64,000 bases of DNA. Origin: Erinaceus europaeus. Taxonomy: Eukaryota > Chordata > Mammalia > Eulipotyphla > Erinaceidae. Below are positions 42,235-51,592 of this stretch, piece by piece (the stretch's first letter is position 1; every line of letters begins with the position of its first letter). A program made the position numbers and the translations under genes. The notes below the pieces were generated by a model, which searched no databases, was not told where the DNA came from, and was given only the letters and a program-made list of their open reading frames with translations. The stretch lies in contig NC_080171.1 of NCBI RefSeq assembly GCF_950295315.1, forward strand, positions 33,844,361 to 33,908,360, read 5' to 3'.

Positions 42235-42663
42235 TGTCGTATGCTTTACATTGGCTTGTTCTAGCCCTCCCCCTCCAAGAGAATTGGATGAGTCCTGTTA
42301 ATTTCTCGGGCCTGCTTGGCCCCGCCCCAAGGGACCCTGGGGGAGGGTTCCGGAGTCCGAGAGTTCCTGAGTTCCCCAGTGACAGAGTTCCTGAGTTCCG
42401 GAGTTCGAGAGTGCGAGGGTGCGAGAGTTTCTGAGTTCAAGAGTAAGGGAGAGGGTTCCTGAGTTCGAGAGAAAAAGAAAGAGTGCTTGCGCCGCCGCAA
42501 AGAGACAGCAGAGTTCTGTTTGGTGATTAGTTTGTCTTAGTTTGTGAATCGTTGTTCCTGAATAAAGAAATACAGCTTCCCTGCCCAGCCGTTGTCTCCA
42601 GCGTCTCTGTTCACCACCGTGAAGCTAGCCGGCCCGGCAAGAGCCCCGGAAATTTTAACAACA
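42235..42663 (+). mobile_element. Class II ERV 5' LTR
   Basis: Begins TGTCGTATGC and ends AATTTTAACAACA, two bases before a lysine-tRNA-type primer-binding site. Contains a repeated GAGTTCCTGAGTTC-type motif (42360-42480), a GCGCCGCCGC element and AATAAAGAAATACAGC near the R region. About 429 bp and GC-rich. Different from the LTR family at 54850. Confidence 0.8.
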
Positions 42664-42665
42664 AA

Positions 42666-42683
42666 TGGCGCCCACGTGGACCT
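42666..42683 (+). promoter_or_regulatory. Retroviral primer-binding site, lysine-tRNA type
   Basis: TGGCGCCCACGTGGACC directly follows the LTR with a two-base gap. A TGGCGCCC start is the signature of tRNA-Lys(1,2)-primed betaretrovirus-like elements. The later bases deviate slightly. Confidence 0.75.
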
Positions 42684-42733
42684 GACCTGCGCATCTCTCA
42701 GATAAGTAAAGACAATTTGGCTACCTATGCACG

Positions 42734-43351
42734 ATGGCCTTCTCTTCTGCTTGTGAAGAGATCTCCAAAGGCCTCTGCTCTTTCTTCACGAGACTGTTTT
42801 GCTGTTTCTGGAACATTTATCTCTGGACCACTCTGTGGTTTCCACTCGCTCGGGCGGACTCAGAACAGCCAGCGGGAAGAGCCAGCGGGCGGGAGGCAAG
42901 GCGCGGAGCTGCTGTTTCCACCTGGTCAAACAGCCAGCCAGCCGGCTGTGCCCAGACAACCCCGCGCACCGCGCCAGCAACCCCGCAGCCCCGCAGCCCG
43001 CAGGAGGCCTACGCCACCATGCAAGAGCCCGATGCCAGCACGCTAGAGCCCGATGCCAACATGCTGGAGCCCGATGCCAACATGCTGGAGCCTGAGGCCA
43101 ACATGCTGGAGCCCGATGCCAACATGCTGGAGCCTGAGGCCAGCCCACAGGAGCCGGCTCTCCACCGCGTGGCGCAGGGCACTGGACGCTTGATCCCTCC
43201 ACGCTGCTCGGCCACTGCGAACAGGGCAGCAGACATGGCAGGGCCATGGGGCAGGGCCGCGGCGTTCTATCATGGCCGCCACCCCTGGGCACCTAGGCTC
43301 ATGCCTTCTACAAAGATGGGCTCCAGCATGTTGGGAAACATTTTTAAATGA
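42734..43351 (+). CDS. 205-codon ORF in an ERV leader/gag position, six heptapeptide repeats, function unknown
   Basis: ATG lies 50 nt after the primer-binding site. Residues about 17-40 form a hydrophobic, Cys/Trp/Phe-rich segment ending in ARA before a polar region, which looks like a signal peptide or membrane anchor. Residues 45-97 are rich in Pro, Ala, Arg and Gln. Residues 98-139 are six tandem 7-residue units of the EPDANML type (21-bp DNA repeats, 43025-43150). The C-terminal third has low complexity and the frame ends near 43351, where retroviral-looking sequence stops. I do not recognise it as Gag, Pro, Pol or Env. It may be the start of an accessory or fused frame, or merely a GC-rich leader open by chance, but the repeat stays in frame and its units vary mainly at D/E. 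No 3' LTR follows. Confidence 0.4.
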   Translation: MAFSSACEEISKGLCSFFTRLFCCFWNIYLWTTLWFPLARADSEQPAGRASGREARRGAAVSTWSNSQPAGCAQTTPRTAPATPQPRSPQEAYATMQEPDASTLEPDANMLEPDANMLEPEANMLEPDANMLEPEASPQEPALHRVAQGTGRLIPPRCSATANRAADMAGPWGRAAAFYHGRHPWAPRLMPSTKMGSSMLGNIFK

Positions 43352-43359
43352 AGTTGTTT

Positions 43360-44060
43360 TCTCTCTGAGGTAGGATCCAGAATTTTCACCATTATCTCAG
43401 AGAATTTGTCTACAAAGTGATGTAATGAATTTTTGGAACCTGATATTTATCTGCAATATGCCTATATTTAAATCTATATGCAGATACAGAATTAATTCCA
43501 AGTCTATATCTGTGTATTAACAGTTGAAAGTCAACTGTAATATGTCCTAGGTGCCTCAAACTCAAACCAAAGTAGAATTCATTACCTCTCCAAGCAAAGC
43601 TGTTCCATCCTCTAAACACCATTTTACTTCCTTACAAAGGGGTTTTCCTGCCACAGATCTGAACCAGCCATTTCTCCAAGGATTTCTGGTACCTTTTATT
43701 GGATAATGGCATTTAGAAACTAGGATCAGAGCACCAGGTATACTAATAATTGTCTTGTTTTACTTTGAACTATTTCCTCGGGATATGGTTCCAGTGGTGG
43801 GATTATTGGATTAGAGAAGATGAATTATTTTATAGCTCTTGATTCAATATTGACAAAGTACAACCAGTCCATTCTTGGGCTATGCTGGGACTATATACCT
43901 TTGCCTTTCCTCCAGCTAGTGTCAGTCGCTAATATTAAAGTAGTAGTACTACCGAACAGCATCCTCCTGATATTAGAAGTTCAGGAAACAGTTCTGCTGA
44001 ACAGCTCCTATCACTCCCTCTCTATAGCTCTCCAGGGATCTTTGCAGTTAGAGAGATCAG
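43360..44060 (-). mobile_element. Probable ancient L1 (L1M/HAL1-like) remnant, antisense
   Basis: 43780-43850 (GGTGGGATTATTGGATTAG, ATTATTTTATAGCTCTTGAT) resembles the antisense of old L1 ORF2 regions. The rest is unassigned. Confidence 0.35.
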
Positions 44061-44284
44061 ACACACTCTGAACAAGAGCCAAATAAGGGAGAAAGAACTA
44101 GCTGAACAGGTGCCATAACCTGTTCCCAGTCTCACCTCCTCTCCACATCAGTGCATCCTAGTTCATATGCAGAGGAAGATAGCACCAAGGTCAAGGCTCC
44201 TTAGCAAGCATTCCACTTCTACTTAGCTTCTTAGTCTGTTTTCTTCAAAAAAGCATCCCTTTGACCACTCCTATAGTATGAAAA

Positions 44285-44510
44285 TGGTCCCCAGTAGTCT
44301 TAGAGATAGTATAGTGGTTAGAGCTTTGAACTCAGAAGCATGAGTGGGCTGGGAAGACAGAATAATGGTTACACAAAAGGCTTTTGTGCCTGAGGCTCTG
44401 AGGCCTCAAATTCAATCCCCAGCACCACCATAAACCAGAGCTGAGCAGTGCTCTGGCCTCTCTCTATATATTTCCCTCTGTATCTTTCTTCCATTAAAAA
44501 TAAATAAAGT
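44285..44510 (+). mobile_element. SINE-C stub and SINE-D
   Basis: 44285-44345 has AGATAGTATAGTGGTTAGAGC and AGAAGCATGAG. 44346-44510 has GGGAAGACAGAATAATGG, CACCACCATAAACCAGAGC and an AAAATAAATAAAG tail. Confidence 0.7.
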
Positions 44511-44512
44511 TG

Positions 44513-44960
44513 AGAGCTGAGCAGTAGCACACTGGGTCAAGCCCACATAGTGTGGAGGGGTAGGACTGGCACAAAGATCCTGGTTTGTGCCCCCAGTTCC
44601 CCACCTGCAGGGGGCTGGCTTCACAAACAGTGAAGCAGGCCTGCAGGTGCCTATCTTTCTCTCTCCTCGGTCTTCTCTCCTCTCTCAATTTCTGTCCTAT
44701 CCAACAACAACAGCAGCAACAACAATGGTAAAAAGATGGCCGACAGGAGCAGTGGATTCATAGTGCAGGCACCTGCAGGGGAGTCGCTTCATAAGCGGTG
44801 AAGCAGGTCTGCAGGTGTCAATCTTTCTGTCCCCATCTCTGTCTTCCCCTCCTTTCTCCATTTCTCTCTGTACTATCCAGCAACAACAACATCAATAACA
44901 ACAATAATAATAACCACAACAATGATAAAAATAACAAGGGCAACAAAAAAGGAAAATAAA
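44513..44960 (+). mobile_element. SINE-A dimer-like fusion
   Basis: A SINE-A runs from its head to GGAGCAGTGGATTCATAG and GCAGGCAC (44771). Without an A tail or a second head it then continues with CTGCAGGGGAGTCGC and a second body and AAATAAATAAATAAA tail (to 44960). Confidence 0.8.
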
Positions 44961-44969
44961 TAAATAAAA

Positions 44970-45165
44970 AAAATATCTTTATTGGTGTATTGCACCAAAG
45001 TAAAAGACCCTGAGGTGGGTGGGGGAGAGAGTACAGGTCCAAAAAGGATGACAGAGGACCTAGTGGGGGTTGTGGAAAACTGAGAAATGTTATACATGTA
45101 CAAACTATTGTATTTACTGTCAAATGTAAAACAATCCCCCCATGAAATTTTTAAAAATAAGAAAA
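44970..45165 (+). mobile_element. L1 3'UTR fragment
   Basis: TATTGGTGTATTGCACCAAAG, GTCCAAAAAGGATGACAGAGG, ACAAACTATTGTATTTACTG, A-rich end. Same family as 17762 and 60395. Confidence 0.75.
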
Positions 45166-45180
45166 TAAAACATTTTTTTA

Positions 45181-45329
45181 AAAAAAGATTTTATTTATTA
45201 ATGAGAAAGATAGGAGGAGAGAGAGAAAGAACCAGATATCACTCTGGTACATGTGCTGCTGGGGACTGAACGCAGGACTTCATGCTTGAGAGTCCATTGC
45301 TTTATCCACTGCACCATCTTCCAGACCAC
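45181..45329 (-). mobile_element. SINE-C, antisense
   Basis: AGATTTTATTTATTAATGAG, CAGATATCACTCTGG, TCCACTGCACCATCTTCC. Confidence 0.88.
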
Positions 45330-45647
45330 GCCTTTTTATATTTTAATCATTTATTTTAATGACAGAGATATGGGGACAGACACACACACCCCACCCATAG
45401 TAATTTTGGTTGGGAGAAAAAAAAATTTAAAAACCCACCATAGAAATTCCAGTCAGGCAGGAAAAAAAAAAAAAAAAAGAAATTCTATTCAGGCTTGCAG
45501 TGGATTATAAATTATAAGGAATTTGTACTTCTTTTGGTCCTAAAGCTAGTATTTGGAGAAACTATTTCCTACTAACTTCGTTTTACATACATGTGGGAGA
45601 ACTGTTAGTTTTGCTTTTTATACAGCTCAGAGTTAAGCTATATATAT

Positions 45648-45820
45648 TCAGGGGATGGGTGGTGACACACCTGTTAAATGCATGTATTACTATGCACAGG
45701 GACCCCGGTCCTCACCTGTAGGAGGAAAGCTTCATGCATGGTGAAACAGTGCAGGAAGTGCCTCTCTTTCTTTCTCTCCCTCTCAATTTCTCTCTGTCTA
45801 TAAAATAAATAAAGTTTAAA
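45648..45820 (+). mobile_element. SINE-B, B-box deleted
   Basis: GGATGGGTGGTGACACACC, a short CCCCGGTCCTCACC junction, GGAGGAAAGCTTCATGC, AATAAATAAAG. Confidence 0.7.
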
Positions 45821-45849
45821 GTAAACTATATATATTAAATATATATATT

Positions 45850-46062
45850 AAAGACTTTCCTATCTATTTATGAGAGAAGAGTTGGAGAGAGAAAGAACTA
45901 AAGCACCACTATGGGACATGTGACGCTAGAAGTCCAATTTAGAACCTCATGCTTGAAAAATTCTGAGAGCCCAGGATTTTTTTTTTTCCTAAGAAATGTG
46001 AATGGTTGTGGCCCAGGAGGTGGTGCAGTTGATAAAACATTGGACGCTCAAGCATGAGGAGA
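45850..46062. mobile_element. SINE-C antisense remnant, then SINE-C head stub
   Basis: 45850-45975 is antisense (GAGAGAAAGAACTAAAGC, CCTCATGCTTGA). 46008-46062 is sense (GGCCCAGGAGGTGGTGCAG, CGCTCAAGCATGAGG) and stops in a GAGAG tract. Confidence 0.55.
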
Positions 46063-46094
46063 GAGTGGGGGGGAGAGGGAGATTAAAATATGAA

Positions 46095-46440
46095 TGGTGG
46101 TGGGGGCAGATGGTGGTTTACTCAGTCACACACATCACAATGGACAAAGATAAGGGTTCAAGCTCCAGGTACCCAGCTATTGAGGGGAAGCTTTAGGAGT
46201 CGTGGAGCAGTGCTGCATGTGTCTCCCTTTCTCTGTACCTCTCTTTCCTTCTCTTTCTCTAACCTCATATTTTAAAAAAGCCTTTGGGTGTGGGGGAGAT
46301 AGCATAATTCTTATGCAAATTCTCATGCCCTAGGCTCTGAAGTCCCAAGTTCAATCTCCTGCTATCAGAGCTGAGCAGTGCTTATTAGGAGCTGTGAAGT
46401 AATATAAGGCCAACTCCCAGCAATAACCTTGGTGGAAAAA
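46095..46440 (+). mobile_element. SINE-B followed by SINE-D
   Basis: 46095-46278: GGGGGCAGATGGTGGTTTAC, GGTTCAAGCTCC, GGGGAAGCTTTAGGAG. 46284-46440: GGGGAGATAGCATAATTC, CAGAGCTGAGCAGTGC, and a CAATAACCTTGGTGG end. Confidence 0.65.
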
Positions 46441-46709
46441 AAGAACTGCCAATATTAACATTTTTTCACCCACATTCAACACACCCACTGTGTTCTCTGG
46501 TGCCATCTTGGTCCCAGAGCCTGCTAGAGCATTATATGGATATACTGCTTTCAAAAGAGGGGAGTCTTTGAGGGTTTATTTGATGACATTGTATAATACT
46601 TGGTACACGATGCAAATTCCAAATATGCTCCTCATTTGACACTGAAGGAATTCTTTTCTTCTTTTTAATGTTTATTTATTTCTTATTTACTTTGGATAGA
46701 AACAGAGAA

Positions 46710-46880
46710 ATGGTCTGGGAGATGGCGCAGTGGATAAAGTGTTGGACTCTCAAGCTATGAGGTCCTGAGTTCAATCCCCAGCAGCATATGCACCAGAGTG
46801 ATGTCTGGTTCTTTCTCTCTCTCTCCTCTTATCTCTCCTCCTATCCCATTAATAAATAAATAAAATATTTTTGAAAAGAA
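46710..46880 (+). mobile_element. SINE-C
   Basis: GGTCTGGGAGATGGCGCAGTGG, CAATCCCCAGCAGCATATGC, AATAAATAAATAAAATA tail. Confidence 0.88.
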
Positions 46881-46930
46881 AAAAAAAGACAGAGAGAAAT
46901 AGAGGGGATAGGGGGATAGAGAGGGAAAGA

Positions 46931-47050
46931 GAGAGCTGAGGGCTATCGCATAATGGTTATGCAAAAAGCCTTTCATGCCTGAGGCACCAAAAGTCCCAGG
47001 TTCAATTCCCACCACCACTCTAAGCCAGTGCTCTGGTTAAAAATAATAAA
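46931..47050 (+). mobile_element. SINE-D
   Basis: GGGCTATCGCATAATGGTTATG, CATGCCTGAGGCACC, CAATTCCCACCACC, AAAAATAATAAAC. Confidence 0.75.
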
Positions 47051-47052
47051 CG

Positions 47053-47330
47053 GGGGAGTCGGGCAGTAGCACAGCGGGTTAAGCACAGGAGGCATAAAGC
47101 TCAAGGACTGGTGTAAGGATCTTGGTTTGAGCCCCCAGCTCCCCACTCGCAGGGGAATCGATTCACAGGCGGTGAAGCAGGTCTGCAGGTGTCTATCTTT
47201 CTCTCCCCCTCTCTGTCTTCCCCTCCTTTCTCCATTTCTCTCTGTCCTAACAACGATGACATCAATAACAATAAAAAACAACAAGGTCATCAAAAGGGAA
47301 TAAATAAATAAATATTTTAAAATAATAATA
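47053..47330 (+). mobile_element. SINE-A
   Basis: GGGGAGTCGGGCAGTAGCAC head, CCACTCGCAGGGGAATCG body, AATAAATAAATA tail. Confidence 0.9.
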
Positions 47331-47334
47331 AGAG

Positions 47335-47758
47335 GGGCTGGGTGGTGGCACACCTGGGTTAGTGCACATGATGCAATGCACAAGGACCTGCGTTCGAGCC
47401 TCTGGTCCCCACCTACAGGGGGAAAGCTTCACGAGTGGTGAAGCAGGGCTACAGGTGTCTCTCTGTCTCTCTACCTCCTCCTTACTCTCAATTTCTCTCT
47501 GTCTCTATCCAATAATTAATAAATTAATAAAAATAAAAGATAATAATAAGATAACATTTAAAAAAAGAAAGATTGAAAGGGGCCAGGTGGTGGGACATCT
47601 GGTTGAGCGCACATCTTATAACATGCAAGGACCCAGGTTCAAGCCCCTGCAAGGGGAAAGCTTTGTAAGTGGTGTTGCAGGTGTCTCTCTCCCTACCCTC
47701 TCAATTTCTTGCTGTCTCTGTCCAATAAATAAGTAAATAAATATAATTTAAAAAAGAG
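47335..47758 (+). mobile_element. Two consecutive SINE-B copies
   Basis: 47335-47575 and 47579-47758, each with its own head (GGCTGGGTGGTGGCACACC; GGCCAGGTGGTGGGACATC) and AATAA-rich tail. The second has a deletion around CCCCTGCAAGGGGAAAGC. Confidence 0.85.
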
Positions 47759-48070
47759 AGAGAGGGAAAGAGAAAGAGAGATATCTACAGCACTGCTTCA
47801 CCACTAATGAAGCTTCCCTTCTGCAGGTAAGGACTGAGGACTTGAGCTCTGTCCTTGTGTACTGTAATGTGTGCATTCAACCAGACATGCCACCACCTCA
47901 ACCACCACCACCCCAACATACACACACTCTTTTTGTTTTTCTTTTATACCAGACCACTGCTTAGCTCTTATTTATAGTGGTGCAGGGAGTTGAATCTGGG
48001 GCTTCAGCCTCAGGCAAGAAAGTCTCTACAGAACCATTATGGTATTTGTCCATCTCTCCACCACCCCCCA
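47759..48070 (-). mobile_element. SINE-B fragment then SINE-D, both antisense
   Basis: 47759-47900: CTGCTTCACCACTAATGAAGC, GCATTCAACCAGACATGCC. 47937-48070: CAGACCACTGCTTAGCTC, GTTGAATCTGGGGCTTC. Confidence 0.7.
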
Positions 48071-48249
48071 GGCATTCTTAGTGAATGACAACTAAAAGCT
48101 AGGTACATGGGGGCCAGAATTATCTTAGTCAGTAATGCACATTCATGTATATGAAATAACTGTTAGCTTTGCTTTCTGTATAGATCAGAGCTAAAGTGTA
48201 AGAGTGTGTGTGTGCGTGTGTGTGTGTGTATGTATGTATGTTTATAAAA

Positions 48250-48440
48250 ATGAGGGAAAGAGAAGTAGAGCATCAGTATAGCAAAGATCAAACAGGACTT
48301 CATGAAGACCTGTGTTCAAGTTCTGGGCACCAAATGAAAACACCATGCAAAGGGGAAGCTTCCTGAGTGGTAGAGCAGTGCTGTGTTGTCTCTCCTCTCT
48401 GCTCTTTCCTTCTCTGTTTCTCACACTCTAAAAAAAATAA
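48250..48440 (+). mobile_element. SINE-E-like
   Basis: GAAGACCTGTGTTCAAGTTC, GGGGAAGCTTCCTGAGTGG, GTGTTGTCTCTCCTC. A (GT)n/(ATGT)n tract precedes it. Confidence 0.6.
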
Positions 48441-49766
48441 CAAGACATATCTTGTTCATTCTCCAGCACAGTTCACAACATACAAATGGGCTTTCTTCTA
48501 TTGTCCTAAACAAAACTCTTTCTTAAATGGTTGCAGTGGCAAAGAGAGTAATGGAGATCTAAAAAACTAATTGAATGTGTCTATGTAGACAGCAATCTTA
48601 AATATACTATGTTCTAAAACATGGATTTTATTAGGTTTATCTTATGATCTAAAGTATGGTCTCATTTTTCCTTACTGGAAAAAGTCAAATCTAGAGACAA
48701 ACCCTTCTTCTCTCTCATTTTTTTTTTTTATCACCACACAAGTGAAAGTTTTATATCTTGAAGCTATTTTATTTTTATTTGCCATTCTAAAGTATCCCTG
48801 ATTTCAAATGAAGAGAGACACATAGAAGATGCCCTACAGAGTGTCTATGGCAGATAGAGAATTGTTGAATTGAAAGATAATTGAGTTCGATTTCCAGGAC
48901 ATAATAGTAACCCTCAACCATTAAAATTCTTATTTAGCCAGGGCTCATCAATTCTCACTAAACTTTATTCACAGATTTGAGAGACCTTGACTATTGCTAA
49001 TAAAACAAATGATGCAAAAGGAAAGTATCAGGGAGGAAAGTGGAAGTTCAACAGCAATCCTAGACCAGATCACATTCCTAAAAATGTGTTCACTTAATAG
49101 CTAATTGACTCCCTAATGTCTATATGTGTTTCTCAAGGTCTTTCCCCACACAACTTCACATTCATCGAGTGAGATGGTATGACATTCAATGAGAGCATAT
49201 TGGAGACCTAATTCCATTAACCTTTCACTGGTCAGTCACATTTTCTTATTATTATCTAAATGGGTAATCCAGGGCATTTAGCCACCAAACGTAACTGTTT
49301 TAGGTTGTTCATTATTTGTTTTTATAGTCCTCCCATTCCAAATTATATTTTTATTTCCAAAAAGACAATATGCTTAATATGTATTAAACAGCCTATGTAA
49401 GAGGAGAGGGCATCCAAGGTTGAAGGCTTCTGCTTGTCCTGATCCATTTATTCTGTCCCAGAAACACTTATATATTTCTTGAGTTTCAAAGTACTAGAGC
49501 TCCACCGAATATACTTTCTGGAATTCATGCTGCTATCTCATTTTTTCCAGGATGCAGAATAGCTAAGATGAATTCAGATAAACAAAAGGAAGGGTACAAG
49601 GTTTTCAGGGACAAGCAGTATCTTAAGTACTGTACTGTGGTATCTCAGCTATGCTTCTTAATTTGATGTAATTCCTTATTTTACAACAGCAAATTTTAAA
49701 ACTGTAATTTTAAATCTTGTGCTGCAAGATTGTGTGCATATGAGAGAGAGACAGAGAAGAAAATGG
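48441..49766. other. SINE-free 1.3 kb, no gene recognised
   Basis: Unique AT-rich sequence. No exon that I can defend. Confidence 0.55.
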
Positions 49767-50345
49767 AAGCCTGGGAGGTCGCACACCTGGTTAAGCTCAC
49801 ATAGTACTAAGCGCAAGGACCTGTGCAACCATCTGGGTTCATGTGCCTGCTCCCCACCTGCAGGAGTGATGCTTCACAAGCAGTTCTTCTTCTAGCGTTT
49901 GCCCTTCTTCCGTAGCCAGTCAACAGCGTCAGGTTGAGCCTGATGTAAAGTTTCGAGACCTCCTTTGAATCTGGAGAGGTGGCAGTCGTTGACTATGTGG
50001 GTCATAGTCTGTAGCCACAGGGGCAGTTCGGGTCGTCTCTGGCTCCCCAGCGATGGAACATAGCGGCGCACTGGCCATGGCCTGTTCGATAGCGATTGAG
50101 GAGGGCCCAATCATAACGTGCTAGGTCAAAGCCGGGTTGATGCTTGCAGGGGTCTGTGATGAGGTGTTTGTTCTTTACCTCAGCTGACTGCCAACTCTGT
50201 TGTGAAGCAGGTCTGTAGGTGTCCGTCTTTCTCTTTCCCTCTCTACTCCCCCTCCTCTCTCAACTTCTCTCTGTTCTATCCAATAAAATGGAAACAAATA
50301 GCCATCAGGAGCAGTGGATTGCCCCAGCAATAACCCTGGTGGCAG
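49767..50345 (+). mobile_element. tRNA-SINE (A/B hybrid) split by a retrotransposon fragment
   Basis: 49767-49883 has GGGAGGTCGCACACCTGG and CCCACCTGCAGGAGTGATGC to CACAAGCAG. 50202-50345 resumes GTGAAGCAGGTCTGTAGG to GGAGCAGTGGATTGCCCC and CAATAACCCTGGTGG. The two halves meet almost seamlessly when the insert is removed. Confidence 0.8.
49884..50201 (-). mobile_element. Second copy of the jockey-type retrotransposon, 3' end only
   Basis: 318 bp, reverse strand, matching 25869-26198 from AACAGAGTTGGCAG through the TAG stop and the GAA tail (one GAA unit shorter). By hand I count seven substitutions and one 4-bp deletion (CAGA near the CPCG motif, which shifts the frame). At the position of the first copy's TGA this copy has TGC. 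No clear target-site duplication: the host SINE reads through with at most a base or two gained. Confidence 0.9.
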
Positions 50346-50394
50346 AGAAAGAGAGAGAGACAGAGAGAGGGAGAGGAACAAGAATTTTTAAATC

Positions 50395-50680
50395 GGGAGT
50401 CCGGCGGTAGTGTAGCAGATAAGCGCACGTGGTGTAAAGCCCAAGGACTGGTGTAAGGATCCCGGTTCCAGCTCCTGACTCCCCATCTGCTGGGGAGTCA
50501 CTTCACAGGCAGTGAAGCAGGTCTGCAGGTGTCTATCTTTCTCTCCTCCTCTTTATCTTCCCCTCCTCTCTCTACTTCTTTCTGTCCTATCTAATAATGA
50601 TGACATCAATAACAACAATAAAAAAAAAACAAGGGCAACAAAAAAGGGAAAATAAATAAATATAAAAAAGTAAAAAAAAT
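50395..50680 (+). mobile_element. SINE-A
   Basis: GGGAGTCCGGCGGTAGTG head, GGATCCCGGTTCCAGC, GGGGAGTCACTTCACAGGC, AATAAATAAATA tail. Confidence 0.9.
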
Positions 50681-50694
50681 AAATCTTACTTTTA

Positions 50695-50910
50695 GGGACT
50701 GGGTGATGGCACACCTGGTTGAGCACACATGTTACAACGTACAAGGACCCATGTTTGAGCCCTCAGCTCCCCATCTGCAGGGGGAAAGCTTTACGAGTCA
50801 TGAAGCAGGACTGCAGGTGTCTCTCTGTTTCTCTCCTTCTTTATCACCCCCTTCCTTCTGTTTCTAGCTGTCTCTATCCAACAAATAAAGTTAATAATAA
50901 AAAATTTATT
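50695..50910 (+). mobile_element. SINE-B
   Basis: GGACTGGGTGATGGCACACC, GTTTGAGCCCTCAGC, GGGGGAAAGCTTTACG, AACAAATAAAG tail. Confidence 0.88.
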
Positions 50911-51207
50911 GAAGATATCATTTTTTACTATAGTTCATGGTCAAAGATAGTTTAAACCCATTTATTTTGTATAGTTTGCTTTGAGAAACTGTTTAGAGGT
51001 TCTAGCAGGGAAGCACAGCTACTCATATACCCTCAACCAAAGCCTGGTCCATCTTTATTCAGAGAAACATGCAGCTATGAGAGGGACACACATGAAGTGG
51101 TGAGGGAGGAAAGGGATACCCACCTATCCAGCCAGATCAGTCAAATCAACCCTGGCGATCAATGAGGTGACAGATGTCACAGCCAGATGGCCCTCACATT
51201 CTGATTT
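50911..51207. other. No recognised feature
   Basis: Unique sequence. Confidence 0.5.
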
Positions 51208-51592
51208 GCTTTGATTTACCAGAACACTGCTTAGCTCTGGCTTATGGTGGTGCTGAGGATTGAATCTTGGGCCTTTGGTGCCTCAGGCATAGAAGTCTTT
51301 TTGCATAATCATTATGCTATCTCCTTAGACTGAAAGCCATTGATTTTAAGACAGCTTTGGAAGATAGAGACAAATTTATATCTTCTTTTTATTTATTTAT
51401 TATTGGATAGAGATAGAGAAATTGATAGGAGAGGGACAGAGATAGAAGAGAGAGAGAGAGAGTGAGACAACTGAAGCTCTGTTTCACCACTTGTGAAGTT
51501 TTCCCCCTGCATGTGGGGACCAGGGGCTTGAACCCGGATCTTTGTGCACTGTAAATGTGTGTGCTTAATCAGGTGTGCCACTGCCTGGCCCT
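51208..51592 (-). mobile_element. SINE-D then SINE-B, both antisense
   Basis: 51208-51333: CAGAACACTGCTTAGCTCTGG, CATTATGCTATCTCC. 51383-51592: TTTATTATTGGATAGAG, CACCACTTGTGAAG, GGGGCTTGAACCCGGATC, GCCACTGCCTGGCCC. Confidence 0.85.

Noticed and set aside
42786..43292. 168-codon antisense frame opposite the ERV ORF
   Set aside because: A mirror of the GC-rich 21-bp repeats on the other strand. The plus strand has the LTR-PBS context, the minus strand has none.
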